A stretch of 64,000 nucleotides of DNA from Prevotella sp. Rep29 (lineage in GTDB: Bacteria; Bacteroidota; Bacteroidia; Bacteroidales; Bacteroidaceae), in the NCBI RefSeq assembly GCF_019551475.1, contig NZ_CP047159.1, positions 2,542,001 through 2,606,000 of the forward strand, in the 5' to 3' direction. Every line of letters begins with the position of its first letter. Position 1 is the first letter of the stretch. The position numbers and the translations under genes are program-made. The notes under the pieces are model-generated. The model was not told the origin of the DNA. It worked only from the letters and a program-made list of their open reading frames with translations, and ran no database searches. Positions 53,732 through 63,044 of this stretch are shown here, piece by piece.

Positions 53732-54655
53732 ATGGAAGGAACAAACCGTCAAATGGCAACCAGAACACGGCAAATCACAAAAATAACCCTCTGGGGATGC
53801 CTCGTCAACATCGTCCTCTTCGTATTCAAACTGGTAGCAGGAATCGTAGGAGCATCGGCAGCCATGATTGCCGACGCCGTGCACTCACTCTCAGATTTCC
53901 TGACCGACATCATCGTACTGATTTTCCTCAAACTCAGCAACAAGCCACAAGACGAAACCCACGACTACGGGCACGGAAAATTTGAAACGCTCGCCACGGT
54001 CATCATCGGCATGCTGCTCATGATAGCAGGAATCGTCATCGGGTATCATGCGATTGCGAAAATCGTTTCATTCAGCCGGGGCGTTCCCATCCCCTCTCCA
54101 GGAATCATCGCACTGATAGCCGCCATCGTGAGCATCGCCCTGAAAGAATGGGCATATCGCTTCACCGTGCGCTGCGGAAAAACAGAGAAGTCGCACATGG
54201 TCATCGCCAATGCCTGGCACCACCGCACGGACGCCCTCTCATCGGCTGGCACCGCGCTCGGCATCGGAGGCGCCATCTTCTTAGGTTCCAAATGGACGGT
54301 ACTCGACCCCATAGCCGCAGGAATCGTCTGCCTTTTCATCATCCGGACAGCATACTATCTGATAGACCAAGCATTAGGAGAGTTGATGGAGAAAAGTCTT
54401 CCGAAAGACGTTGAGGACGAGATTGTGCAGATAGCGGAGCGCGAACCCGGCGTGAGCAAGACGCACCACCTGCGCACACGCTGCATCGGAAATCACTACG
54501 CCATCGAAATGCACGTGCGAATGGACGGAAATCTCTCGTTGCTTGATGCCCATGAGCACACTACGAATATAGAGAAACAACTAAAAATGCGTTTCGGAGA
54601 GATGACACACGTCATCATTCATGCCGAACCGCTAAAGGAAGAAAAGGCTGATTGA
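53732..54655 (+). CDS. Cation diffusion facilitator (CDF) transporter
   Basis: A 307-residue metal/proton antiporter of the FieF type that exports divalent metals such as Zn, Fe or Mn. Six membrane segments; metal-site motif SAAMIADAVHSLSDFLTD in TM2 and HRTDALSSAGTALG in TM5 (HxxxD); HDYGHGKFETLA in between. A cytosolic C-terminal metallochaperone-like domain contains THHLRTRCIGNHYAIEMHV. It lies between sufD and an epimerase gene with short gaps; linkage to sufD suggests iron homeostasis. Confidence 0.93.
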   Translation: MEGTNRQMATRTRQITKITLWGCLVNIVLFVFKLVAGIVGASAAMIADAVHSLSDFLTDIIVLIFLKLSNKPQDETHDYGHGKFETLATVIIGMLLMIAGIVIGYHAIAKIVSFSRGVPIPSPGIIALIAAIVSIALKEWAYRFTVRCGKTEKSHMVIANAWHHRTDALSSAGTALGIGGAIFLGSKWTVLDPIAAGIVCLFIIRTAYYLIDQALGELMEKSLPKDVEDEIVQIAEREPGVSKTHHLRTRCIGNHYAIEMHVRMDGNLSLLDAHEHTTNIEKQLKMRFGEMTHVIIHAEPLKEEKAD

Positions 54656-54665
54656 ACGAAAGTTT

Positions 54666-55712
54666 ATGGAGAAACGTATTCTGATTACAGGCGCCAGCGG
54701 CTTCATAGGCTCGTTCATCGTCGAAGAAGCGCTCAGGAGAGGGCTCGAGACATGGGCAGCCGTCCGCAAAAACAGCCCACGGACATACCTTCAGGACCCG
54801 CGTATCCATTTCATAGAACTCGATTTTGCGGATACAGACAAACTGTATGAGCAACTGAAAGACACGCAGTTCGACTATATCGTCCACGCTGCCGGTGTTA
54901 CGAAATGTGCCGACAAACACGATTTTTATAAGGTGAACACGGAAGGCACGGCACACTTTGTAAAAGCCGTTCACTGCTCACAAACGCATCTTAAGCGATT
55001 CGTGTTCCTCTCGTCACTGAGCGTCTTTGGAGCCATTCGCGAAGAAATGCCCTATGAGGACATCAAAGAAACGGACAAGCCTCGCCCCAATACGGACTAC
55101 GGAAAGAGTAAACTCAAGGCAGAAGCTGCCGTCCGCAAGCCATACACCGTAACGTTGAAGGACGTAGAGGGCGAAGCGGCGGTTCTTCAGACACTGCCAT
55201 ACGTCATTCTGCGACCGACGGGTGTTTACGGACCACGCGAAAAAGACTACTTCCTCATGGCGAAGTCTATCAAACAGCATGTCGATTTCTCCGTGGGATT
55301 CAAACAGCAGGACATCACGTTCGTCTATGTGGACGACGTGGTACAGGCAGTCTTCTTAGCATTGGAGAAAGAGGGAGTGGATCGTCGGGCTTATTTCCTG
55401 ACCGACGGACAGGTATATACGAGTGCCGACTTCAGCCGCCTGCTCCACCAAGAACTCGGACGTCCATGGTGGATTCGCATCAAAGCACCGCTGTTCATCT
55501 TACGCCTCGCCTGCATGGTAGGCGACTTCATCGGCAAGAAGACAGGTAAAATCTCAGCACTCAACAACGACAAATACCATATACTCAAACAACGCAACTG
55601 GCGATGCGACATCACGTCTGCACGCCAACACCTGGGCTACGAACCGCAAGTCACGTTGGAAGAAGGAGTACGGCGGTGCGTCGCATGGTACAAAAAAGCC
55701 GGATGGCTCTAA
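54666..55712 (+). CDS. NAD-dependent epimerase/dehydratase (extended SDR)
   Basis: A 348-residue extended short-chain dehydrogenase. Rossmann motif ILITGASGFIGSFIVEEAL, DYIVHAAGVTK, catalytic YGKSK (in PRPNTDYGKSKLKAE) with Ser in FLSSLSVFG, and VILRPTGVYGPREKD. The family includes NDP-sugar epimerases and 3-beta-HSD-like enzymes. It is 10 bp behind the CDF gene and 26 bp before the PAP2 gene. The PAP2 partner hints at lipid or sphingolipid head-group metabolism; this is inference. Confidence 0.88.
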   Translation: MEKRILITGASGFIGSFIVEEALRRGLETWAAVRKNSPRTYLQDPRIHFIELDFADTDKLYEQLKDTQFDYIVHAAGVTKCADKHDFYKVNTEGTAHFVKAVHCSQTHLKRFVFLSSLSVFGAIREEMPYEDIKETDKPRPNTDYGKSKLKAEAAVRKPYTVTLKDVEGEAAVLQTLPYVILRPTGVYGPREKDYFLMAKSIKQHVDFSVGFKQQDITFVYVDDVVQAVFLALEKEGVDRRAYFLTDGQVYTSADFSRLLHQELGRPWWIRIKAPLFILRLACMVGDFIGKKTGKISALNNDKYHILKQRNWRCDITSARQHLGYEPQVTLEEGVRRCVAWYKKAGWL

Positions 55713-55738
55713 ATTGCACAGATGAAAGAATAAAAAAC

Positions 55739-56707
55739 ATGACACTATTTGCAAAAGAAAAGAAAGCTCGTCGGGGACTCATGGCGTTTGAATGGATAGT
55801 ACTGGCATACCTGCTGGGAACAACGCTCATGATTCTTTTTATGTACACCCGCATGAAACATCCCGAGACTATGCTCTTAGGACGAACGAAAATCCTTGCA
55901 ATGACATTGGCGTTGTGGGGCGTCTATCGCCTCTACCCCTGCCGTTTCACGAGGTTGACACGCGTCGTTGCCCATCTGGCACTGCTGTCATGGTGGTATC
56001 CTGACACATACGAGCTCAATCGGGTGCTGCCCAACTTAGACCATATCTTTGCAAATTGGGAACAGGCAGTCTTCGGCTTTCAACCTGCACTCTTGTTCTC
56101 AAAAGCCATTCCAAACCATATTTTTAGTGAACTGATGGATCTCGGATATGCCAGCTACTTCCCCATGATAGCACTCGTATCGGGCTTTTACTTCTTTTGC
56201 AGGTACAAAGAGTTTGAACGCGCCACGACCATCATACTTGGAGCCTTCTTCATCTATTACGTGATTTTCGTCTTCTTGCCCGTTACCGGACCGCAATACT
56301 ACTTCCAGGCGGTGGGCGAACACCAAATCGCACAAGGCATCTTCCCCAACCTGCACGACTATTTCAACACCCACAACGAACGAATGATCAGTCCCGGATG
56401 GACCGACGGAATCTTCTATCAACTCGTAGAAGATGCGCACAATGCCGGTGAACGCCCCACAGCCGCCTTCCCCAGCAGCCATGTGGGCATCACAACTATC
56501 CTGATGCTACTGGCATGGCACACGCGTAACCGACACTTCTTTTGGATACTGATGCCCTTCTTCATACTGATGTGCTTCGCAACCGTGTACATCAAGGCGC
56601 ATTACGCTATCGACGCAATAGCCGGACTCGTCAGCGGTGTCCTTATATATATAATAATGTGGAACCTGACTCGACGACTTGGCGAGCAGCAACGAAAAAA
56701 ATCATAG
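55739..56707 (+). CDS. PAP2-superfamily membrane phosphatase/transferase
   Basis: A 322-residue integral membrane protein with six or more spans. PAP2/AUR1-like motifs are FPSSHVGITTILML (C2) and YIKAHYAIDAIAGL (C3). It has a large periplasmic loop containing GPQYYFQAVGEHQ and HNERMISPGWTDGIF. This layout resembles inositol-phosphorylceramide-synthase-like (AUR1) enzymes known in sphingolipid-making Bacteroidetes as well as simple PAP2 phosphatases. The start ATG 55739 follows the epimerase stop by 26 bp. The stop abuts the convergent neighbour with no gap. Confidence 0.85.
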   Translation: MTLFAKEKKARRGLMAFEWIVLAYLLGTTLMILFMYTRMKHPETMLLGRTKILAMTLALWGVYRLYPCRFTRLTRVVAHLALLSWWYPDTYELNRVLPNLDHIFANWEQAVFGFQPALLFSKAIPNHIFSELMDLGYASYFPMIALVSGFYFFCRYKEFERATTIILGAFFIYYVIFVFLPVTGPQYYFQAVGEHQIAQGIFPNLHDYFNTHNERMISPGWTDGIFYQLVEDAHNAGERPTAAFPSSHVGITTILMLLAWHTRNRHFFWILMPFFILMCFATVYIKAHYAIDAIAGLVSGVLIYIIMWNLTRRLGEQQRKKS

Positions 56708-57730
56708 TCACACATTCTTGGGCACAAGCACCGAGAAGGTGTGCATACGAGCATAATCAAACGACATATACACCAAGCCACGGTAAGGATTCTTAATGCC
56801 TCTTGAATCCTTACAGATGAAGTATTTCTGCCCTTCTCCGTCAACCGCAAGCCCAATCATACTCAAGCCGTGGAGCTTCTCTCCGCGAAATCTCTCGAAA
56901 GCCGCCTGACGCTTTTCCTGAGTAACCGGTTCGGACGCTTCTTCTATTCGGGCAATTCCCTCCTTGAAAGAATATTCACCGTCAACGGCATTACCCTCCC
57001 AATACACGGCATGCTCAGCCCGAAGCGTTTGTTCCATCGTGCTGATAAGTGTGTCAATCGGAACATTCTGGTAGTATTCCTGAGCGTAGTTGCCAGGCGT
57101 TTCAAGGGCAAACGGACTACCGAAGGGATGATGCGTGAAACTCGTCAGCGGTAAAAAATCGTCTTTCTTACAGACACTTTGCGCAAACTGAAGCGGCGTG
57201 TATTCACAACCATACATAAAAACAAAGCGCGGAGCGGGACTCATTTTCCTGTCAAGCAAATCGCCCACCTCGTTTCTGAGCTCTTCCCATTTCCCCCGAT
57301 GAGCCCACGACACATCAGTCATCATGGTCAGTTGGCGGATGAGCAAGCTCCAATTTAAAGACTGGGAAACCCGATAACTATCAAATGCTATGACACCTTT
57401 TCGCTCCAATAAATGCAAGGCTGCCATCCCTGTCCCTTGAACGGTGATTTCCTGAGCGCCATGCGTCTGATACCGCCGTTCAACCTGGTCCATCAGATAC
57501 AAGCGTGCCAAGTATGCCGGAGACAAATTGACGGAGTCTCCCAGCATCAGACGCTCTGTCTCGATAGTTGCAAGCATTCCGTAAATCCAACCGAGCCCTT
57601 CCGCTTTTGCGTTCTTTACAGGCGTCATCTTCAGAAGCACTTCTGTCTTAAAATGCTTCTTCTGTACTGGGGGCTCACTACATGCTACCACCATCAGCGC
57701 CACCGCTAACAACAAAAATAATCTTTTCAT
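56708..57730 (-). CDS. Lipoprotein with bleomycin-hydrolase (C1) fold lacking the catalytic Cys
   Basis: A 340-residue lipoprotein (lipobox in LLLAVALMVVACSEP). The N-terminal motif reads TPVKNAKAEGLGWIYGMLATIE where active C1B/PepC enzymes have TPVKNQ...GTCW(S/A)F; the Cys position holds Gly (GGT, one base from TGT). The His region LHGLSMIGLAVDGEGQKYFICKDS is retained. It is therefore probably a pseudo-protease. Its stop codon directly touches the PAP2 stop. The start at 57730 is chosen for the lipobox. Confidence 0.78.
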   Translation of the reverse strand: MKRLFLLLAVALMVVACSEPPVQKKHFKTEVLLKMTPVKNAKAEGLGWIYGMLATIETERLMLGDSVNLSPAYLARLYLMDQVERRYQTHGAQEITVQGTGMAALHLLERKGVIAFDSYRVSQSLNWSLLIRQLTMMTDVSWAHRGKWEELRNEVGDLLDRKMSPAPRFVFMYGCEYTPLQFAQSVCKKDDFLPLTSFTHHPFGSPFALETPGNYAQEYYQNVPIDTLISTMEQTLRAEHAVYWEGNAVDGEYSFKEGIARIEEASEPVTQEKRQAAFERFRGEKLHGLSMIGLAVDGEGQKYFICKDSRGIKNPYRGLVYMSFDYARMHTFSVLVPKNV

Positions 57731-57849
57731 CAGATTCGCAAAGGTTATGTAAACCGAACACCGCCAATACATTCTTGAAAAATGCGGTTTACTTTCTGCA
57801 AAGATAGCACAAATCGTGCAAGTTAAAAAGATTTCCCCTTTCTTTTTAC

Positions 57850-57857
57850 TACCTTTG
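57850..57857 (+). promoter_or_regulatory. Duplicated promoter element, distal copy
   Basis: ACTACCTTTGCATCAAGTA occurs here and again around 57924-57942, each with a TACCTTTG -7 element; the distal copy lies 93 bp before the MGMT-like start. Confidence 0.6.
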
Positions 57858-57902
57858 CATCAAGTAGGCTGCACTTCGGGATAAAAAGCAAATGAGGTTT
57901 GC

Positions 57903-57933
57903 TTTGTTCTCCGCTCAGTTTGCACTACCTTTG
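57903..57933 (+). promoter_or_regulatory. Promoter of the MGMT-like gene, proximal copy
   Basis: TTTG (57903-57906), 19-bp spacer, TACCTTTG (57926-57933), 17 bp before the ATG. Confidence 0.8.
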
Positions 57934-57949
57934 CATCAAGTAAACTGAA

Positions 57950-58309
57950 ATGACGATGAAGGATCATTTTGTAAAAATGGATATCGAGCAGGCACAAATG
58001 TTTCAGCATGATGTGCTTAGCATTGTGAAGGCAATACCTTCCGGACGTGTCACGACCTACGGTTATATTGCCACGCTGGCAGGATACCCGAGCCATGCGC
58101 GGATGGTGGGACGCATTTTGCGATATGCGCCAGAAGCCATCTCATTGCCTTGCCATCGGGTTGTGAATGCCGTTGGGCGAACAGCTCCCGGATGGGGGCA
58201 GCAGCGCATACTGCTCGAGGGCGAAGGCGTCATGTTCAAACCGAACGGACACGTTGACATGAAACAATTTTTATGGAATCCCGAATCCATGATAGATAAA
58301 GAACAGTGA
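57950..58309 (+). CDS. MGMT-family DNA base-repair/alkyltransferase-like protein
   Basis: A 119-residue protein corresponding to the C-terminal DNA-binding domain of O6-alkylguanine transferases, without the N-terminal domain. The helix-turn-helix and arginine finger region reads PSGRVTTYGYIATLAGYPSHARMVGRIL. The active-site motif LPCHRVVNAVGR keeps the alkyl-acceptor Cys, so it is not a Cys-less ATL protein. GWGQQRILLEGEGV follows as in small MGMT-like proteins. A direct repair or damage-sensing role is likely. ATG 57950 or 57956. Confidence 0.9.
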   Translation: MTMKDHFVKMDIEQAQMFQHDVLSIVKAIPSGRVTTYGYIATLAGYPSHARMVGRILRYAPEAISLPCHRVVNAVGRTAPGWGQQRILLEGEGVMFKPNGHVDMKQFLWNPESMIDKEQ

Positions 58310-58350
58310 ACGGTGTTTTTGAAGGGTTGGTAAAAAAACTCTGCACATTT

Positions 58351-58382
58351 CTTGCAGTTTTCTGTAAAAAACTCTATCTTTG
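58351..58382 (+). promoter_or_regulatory. Promoter of the acyltransferase gene
   Basis: CTTG (58351-58354), 20-bp spacer, TATCTTTG (58375-58382), 66 bp before the GTG start. Confidence 0.75.
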
Positions 58383-58448
58383 CAACTCTAATAGGGTGAA
58401 TCAGAGAAATTTTCGCCTTGTTGGAAAGTTAGTTATGATCATTACATT

Positions 58449-59390
58449 GTGAAAAGAATATTATATTACATATCCTATCTCTTCTGGTATCTGATGTCCC
58501 TGTTACCATTGCGCGCGTTGTATGTGCTGTCAGATATCATATATATCATCGTCCGATACATTCTGAAGTATCGCCGGAATATCATCAGGAAAAACCTGCA
58601 AAAGTCTTTTCCTGAGAAGGATGAGAAGGATTTGCGCAGGATAGAGACAGAGTTCTATCACTACTTTTGCGATTACCTCGTGGAAACAATCAAGATGATG
58701 ACCATGAGCGAACGGCAAATCCGGAAACGGATGGTCTTCACCAACATGGAAGAGGTGAGAAAAATACTCGGTGAGGGACAGTCGGTAGCGTTCTATCTTG
58801 GTCATTACGGTAACTGGGAGTGGATTTCGTCAACTCCTTATTGGATTCAAGAAAATGTTGTCTGCGGACAGATATACCATCCGCTTGAGAACAAATATTT
58901 CGACCGCCTGTTCAAGTATGTCCGCGAACGCCATCATGCCCATTGCATCCCCATGAAAGAGACGCTCCGGCGAATTGCAGAATGGAAGCAGCAAGGAAAT
59001 ACGTACATGATTGGATTCATCTCTGACCAGACGCCCACTTGGCTCAACATACACCATTGGATGACGTTCCTCCATCAAGATACTCCCGTGCTCACAGGGG
59101 CGGAACGCATCATCAAAGCGACGAAACTGGCGGTGGTTTATGGCGACGTGCATCGCATCAAGCGGGGCTACTACACTTGCGAGATGCGTGTTCTCACCCG
59201 TCAACCGGAGAGCAAAGAGACATGGGAAATCACAGAAATGTATTTCCGCGAATTAGAAAAGACCATCTGCCGCGACCCGCAATACTGGCTCTGGAGCCAC
59301 AACCGATGGAAGCGCACGCGCGAGGAGTTCAACCGTGAATATGAGGTGGTGGACGGACGGGTCGTAAAAAGACAGTCAAAAGACGATTAG
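58449..59390 (+). CDS. Lysophospholipid/lipid A acyltransferase family protein (LpxL/HtrB-like)
   Basis: A 313-residue membrane-anchored acyltransferase. An N-terminal hydrophobic segment (YYISYLFWYLMSLLPL) is followed by RRNIIRKNLQKSFPEK. The catalytic H(x)4E-type motif is YLGHYGNWEWISS, and FISDQTPTWLNIHHWMTFLHQDTPV is the usual second block. It probably adds secondary acyl chains to lipid A or acylates related lipids. The start is GTG at 58449; the nearby ATG (58435) is out of frame. A terminator follows. Confidence 0.9.
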   Translation: MKRILYYISYLFWYLMSLLPLRALYVLSDIIYIIVRYILKYRRNIIRKNLQKSFPEKDEKDLRRIETEFYHYFCDYLVETIKMMTMSERQIRKRMVFTNMEEVRKILGEGQSVAFYLGHYGNWEWISSTPYWIQENVVCGQIYHPLENKYFDRLFKYVRERHHAHCIPMKETLRRIAEWKQQGNTYMIGFISDQTPTWLNIHHWMTFLHQDTPVLTGAERIIKATKLAVVYGDVHRIKRGYYTCEMRVLTRQPESKETWEITEMYFRELEKTICRDPQYWLWSHNRWKRTREEFNREYEVVDGRVVKRQSKDD

Positions 59391-59423
59391 ACTCTTGATA
59401 AGACGCTTCTTTTCACTGAAAAC

Positions 59424-59465
59424 AAAATGGGGTGCACTTCTATCAGTACACCCCATTTTTGTTTT
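59424..59465. terminator. Terminator between convergent genes
   Basis: AAAATGGGGTG / CACCCCATTTTT hairpin with a 14-nt loop between the acyltransferase gene and the minus-strand zinc-ribbon gene. Confidence 0.85.
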
Positions 59466-59488
59466 ATCAAAAGCCGCTATTCCTTCCG

Positions 59489-60196
59489 CTACTTCACACT
59501 CTCGTCAATCGCTTTCTGGCATCCGACGAGCAGGGCTACATAGATAGTAAACAGCAGGATACCGACCAGCACGAACAGAATCCAAACGTCGATTACCTTT
59601 CCGAAGAGCCATATCATAATGGCGGCAACAATCGCATAGGCAAAATAGACGGCGATGCTGACTACCATCGACACGAACTTATAGCCTTTGATTTTCTTTT
59701 TGTCACCGGCGATGGCAGCGGGCGGATTGTCCAGTTTGCTGAACATGTAAAAGACGTGTATGCCCCAGCCTACGATGATGAGGAAGAAGGGAATCATTCC
59801 TCCCACGAGACCGCCGACCATCTCGTCGCCTACGCCTTTCAGCAGGATGATGAGAATCAAGAGGGCAATGGTCGTCATGCAAATACCGAACAGATTGTTC
59901 ATCGTGTTCTTCAACCCATCACAAAACGCCTTGGTGATAGATGATTTCTGTCCTTCGAAATCGTCGGCAATGTTTTTGAACTGATTGCCGAGGTCGTCCA
60001 CTGCCGTCTTTGCCTCTTCCGCAAATTCCTCTTTCGGTGGAGGTGGCGGCGGCATGGTTGCCGTTTGTTCGGCAACAGGCTCCTCTGATGGCTGTTGCGT
60101 ATCAACGTCGTCCAGCCACTGTCCGCAATAGCGGCATTTCTTGGCTACTGCCTTGATTTCTTCGCCACAGTAGGGGCATTTCTTTGTTTCTTCCAT
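59489..60196 (-). CDS. Zinc-ribbon membrane protein
   Basis: A 235-residue protein. An N-terminal double-Cys zinc ribbon (KKCPYCGEEIKAVAKKCRYCGQ, residues ~6-27) is followed by a Pro-rich linker (MPPPPPPKEE), an amphipathic helix, and four hydrophobic segments (for example TIALLILIILLKGV, MIPFFLIIVGWGIHVFY, YFAYAIVAAIMIWLF, WILFVLVGILLFTIYVALL). No enzymatic motif. It lies 32 bp behind another zinc-ribbon protein gene and probably shares its promoter. Role unknown; perhaps a membrane sensor or assembly factor. Confidence 0.82.
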   Translation of the reverse strand: MEETKKCPYCGEEIKAVAKKCRYCGQWLDDVDTQQPSEEPVAEQTATMPPPPPPKEEFAEEAKTAVDDLGNQFKNIADDFEGQKSSITKAFCDGLKNTMNNLFGICMTTIALLILIILLKGVGDEMVGGLVGGMIPFFLIIVGWGIHVFYMFSKLDNPPAAIAGDKKKIKGYKFVSMVVSIAVYFAYAIVAAIMIWLFGKVIDVWILFVLVGILLFTIYVALLVGCQKAIDESVK

Positions 60197-60228
60197 AGTC
60201 GTTTCTGTTTTTAAGTGGATGATTCTAT

Positions 60229-61380
60229 TTAAATCGGTTCGAGGCGGAAGCCTGTCCCTTGGTTTTCCACTGGCGGCTCGGGCTCAGAGGGCGCAGCTGT
60301 TGCCGGTTCCGAAGGCTTCGGGGTCTTTGTCTGAGACCTCGGCTTTGTCTGAGCGGGCTTACTTTCTTTCTCAGTGTTCTGGAGTTCCTCGGGCAGTCCC
60401 GGGTCAAATTCGCGGGTAATGTTTCCCGTGTTGTCGATGTGGCGTTCGTTGTTGATGCCGTGGATGATGTAGCCACTGCCGTATTCTTCTATCTCGCCTA
60501 CGCCGAGCACGTCCACCCGTGACCCTTCCACATTATATTTATAGAGGGCTCTCTCCGAATCTTTGGGAGTGACCACGAGCAAGATGTCTTTCTCGTCGGG
60601 TGTTGGTGTGGCTTTGATGATGCCACCTTTCAAAATATCTACCGACGCTTCGGGGTTCAACGATGCGAGGTCGATTTCGATGGTCTGCTTTTCCTTGGCA
60701 TCGAAACGATGGAAATGTCCGTTGTTCAGGAAGAAGAGGCAGGGCGCATCGCCGCTCGTCACCCGTAGTACGGTCTGTGCACCTGGCGGCAGCACTTTCT
60801 GAATACTGTCAATTACTTCCACTGCCGACTTCTCTGCCACGGAGACAGTGGGAACAGTTTCCTGCGTGTCCGATTTATTGTCGTTTAAGAAGAGGAAATA
60901 GACTCCTGCGCCGATGACCGCCAGCAGCAACAGCGTGAAGGCAATCCATCCCCATGACGACTGTTTCTTTTCCTCCACGACGGGAGTTGGCGGAACGGGT
61001 GTTGCAGGTGGAATGGGTGGAGGTACTGCCGCAGGCTTGGGGATGGGCGGAGGCGTCACTACAGCTTCCGGTTTTACCTCAGGCACAGGTGTTTCCACAA
61101 TAGGGGGCGGCACCACTTCCTGGTCATCAATTGATAATGGTATCATTTCCTGGTCATCAATTGATGGTGGTATCACTTCCTGATTTTCAATTGCCGACAC
61201 CAATTCTTCCTGACTATCAATTAACGATGAGTCCTGAATTGTTTTTTCTTCCTCTTGTGGTGAGGGTTGCACCGGAATTTCAGCAGGGAAACCCGTCGGT
61301 TCGCCACAGATAGGGCAAATCTGAGCATGCGCATCTATCAGCTCACCGCAAACAGGGCATAATCTTGTTACTTTTTCCAT
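60229..61380 (-). CDS. Zinc-ribbon, proline-rich single-pass membrane protein
   Basis: A 383-residue protein. An N-terminal zinc ribbon (CPVCGELIDAHAQICPICGEP) leads into an acidic repeat region with near-identical blocks (IDDQEMIPLS / IDDQEVVPPP) and a Pro-rich stretch (PPPIPKPAAVPPPIPPATPVPP). One membrane helix (WGWIAFTLLLLAVIGAGVYFLFL) follows, then an extracytoplasmic beta-rich domain and a K/P/S-rich tail. The plan resembles signalling or cell-envelope adaptor proteins. Operon with the following zinc-ribbon protein. Repeated promoter modules lie upstream (61437-61575). Confidence 0.8.
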   Translation of the reverse strand: MEKVTRLCPVCGELIDAHAQICPICGEPTGFPAEIPVQPSPQEEEKTIQDSSLIDSQEELVSAIENQEVIPPSIDDQEMIPLSIDDQEVVPPPIVETPVPEVKPEAVVTPPPIPKPAAVPPPIPPATPVPPTPVVEEKKQSSWGWIAFTLLLLAVIGAGVYFLFLNDNKSDTQETVPTVSVAEKSAVEVIDSIQKVLPPGAQTVLRVTSGDAPCLFFLNNGHFHRFDAKEKQTIEIDLASLNPEASVDILKGGIIKATPTPDEKDILLVVTPKDSERALYKYNVEGSRVDVLGVGEIEEYGSGYIIHGINNERHIDNTGNITREFDPGLPEELQNTEKESKPAQTKPRSQTKTPKPSEPATAAPSEPEPPVENQGTGFRLEPI

Positions 61381-61436
61381 AATATTTTTGTTTTGATGAA
61401 TAATTTAGTCTATGCTTTTCCATGAAGTAAGATGCC

Positions 61437-61575
61437 ATATCGAACGCAATCAGCGGGTCGATACATTGATCGACCCCTACGGATGCAGCTTATTTTCTAC
61501 AAAGATAATGCAAATCGAACGCAATCAAGCTTGCTTGAAATTGCTGAGATGCAGCTTATTTTCTACAAAGATAAC
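61437..61575 (-). promoter_or_regulatory. Repeated promoter module, copies 2 and 3
   Basis: Two tandem modules with -7 elements TATCTTTG at 61507-61500 and 61573-61566. In copy 2 the central hairpin is replaced by a different inverted repeat (GGGTCGAT / ATCGACCC), whereas copy 3 has CAAGC / GCTTG. Confidence 0.75.
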
Positions 61576-61634
61576 ATAAATTTCCCTAAACACAAAATAA
61601 TGTGTCGTTTATTTTCAAGCTCCCAACGGCTCCA

Positions 61635-63005
61635 TTATTTGTGGTCGGAACTCCATTCGTGCAGCCGGTCTTCCCAAAGATATTTCCTCGTTTCGCGCAC
61701 CAGCACTCCGCTCAGCAGCAACAGCGAGACGAGGTTGGGCAACGCCATAAGCGCGTTCATGCAGTCGGCGAGGTTCCACACCATGCCTAAACCGACCACA
61801 CTGCCCACAAACACCGTCACAATATATACCGCCCGATAGGCGATGACGGCGGTATTCGGCTTGCGACGTGCAAGATATTCCACACAGCGCTCGCCATAAT
61901 AACACCAGCCCAGTATGGTGCTGAAGGCAAAAGTGAATAGGGCTATCGACAAAAATGGTGTCCCCACGACGGGTATCTTGGAAAATGCCATCTTGGTGAG
62001 TGTGCCGCCATGGCTATAGTCGATGTCGGGATGCATCAATATGCTGCTCACAATCACGATGCCCGTGAGCGCACAGATAACAACGGTGTCCCAGAAGGTT
62101 CCCGTTGCCGACACCAAAGCCTGCCTCACTGGGTTGCGTGCCTGTGCGGCGGCTGCAGCAATGGGTGCCGAACCCAGTCCCGACTCGTTGCTGAACAACC
62201 CGCGCGCAATACCGTAACGTGCCGCCATAATAATCGAACCACCCACAAAGCCGCCACCGGCAGCCTCTGACGAAAAGGCTGAAACGACTATCAGCTTAAT
62301 GGCTGGCAGCACAAACGCACCGTTGACACAGAGGATATAGATGCAGCCTACGACATAGAACGCTGCCATGAAAGGCACCAGCGCTCCGCACACCTTGGCG
62401 ATACTCTTGATGCCTCCCAGCACGACGAGTGACACAAGGAGGGTGACAACCACTGCCGTAACCCAGGGAGAGATGCCGAAACCTTCCTCTGCCATGACGG
62501 AAATGGCGTTCGCCTGCACGGTGGACCCGATGCCGAACGATGCCATAAATGCAAAGACGGCGAACAGCACAGCAAGCCACTTCCATCCCAGACCGCGCTC
62601 TAAGGCATACATAGGACCGCCGAGCATGGTGCCCTGGGCTGTCTTGACACGATATTTCATAGCCAACAGCCCTTCGCTATACTTGGTGGCGATGCCAAAC
62701 ACGCCCGTCAACCAGCACCAGAAGACGGCTCCCGGACCTCCCAGCGACACCGCCGTTGCGATGCCGATAATGTTTCCCGTACCGATGGTTGCCGCCAAGG
62801 CTGTTGCCAAGGCTCCAAACTGCGACACATCGCCCTTGGCGTCCTTGTCGGGAACGACACTGAGGTGTATAGCGGTGAAAATCTTGCGCTGTGGAAAACG
62901 CAGTCGGATGGTGAGATAGACATGCGTGCCGAGCAAGAGAATAATCATCGGCCATCCCCATAGAAAGTCACTGGCTTGGGTGAGAAAGTGGTTGATAGTC
63001 TCCAT
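61635..63005 (-). CDS. AGCS-family sodium:alanine/glycine symporter
   Basis: A 456-residue inner-membrane amino-acid symporter of the AlsT/AgcS type. About 10-11 helices. Signatures: ATALAATIGTGNIIGIATAVSLGGPGAVFWCW (substrate site), LLAMKYRV, GGPMYALERGLGWKW, and the family block ARGLFSNESGLGSAPIAAAAAQ. The start METINHF at 63005 is chosen because the longer in-frame start falls inside the repeated promoter module. It takes up alanine or glycine with Na+. Confidence 0.94.
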   Translation of the reverse strand: METINHFLTQASDFLWGWPMIILLLGTHVYLTIRLRFPQRKIFTAIHLSVVPDKDAKGDVSQFGALATALAATIGTGNIIGIATAVSLGGPGAVFWCWLTGVFGIATKYSEGLLAMKYRVKTAQGTMLGGPMYALERGLGWKWLAVLFAVFAFMASFGIGSTVQANAISVMAEEGFGISPWVTAVVVTLLVSLVVLGGIKSIAKVCGALVPFMAAFYVVGCIYILCVNGAFVLPAIKLIVVSAFSSEAAGGGFVGGSIIMAARYGIARGLFSNESGLGSAPIAAAAAQARNPVRQALVSATGTFWDTVVICALTGIVIVSSILMHPDIDYSHGGTLTKMAFSKIPVVGTPFLSIALFTFAFSTILGWCYYGERCVEYLARRKPNTAVIAYRAVYIVTVFVGSVVGLGMVWNLADCMNALMALPNLVSLLLLSGVLVRETRKYLWEDRLHEWSSDHK

Positions 63006-63044
63006 ATATGCGTAGTCGTTTTTATTGTTTTCTACAAAAATAAT

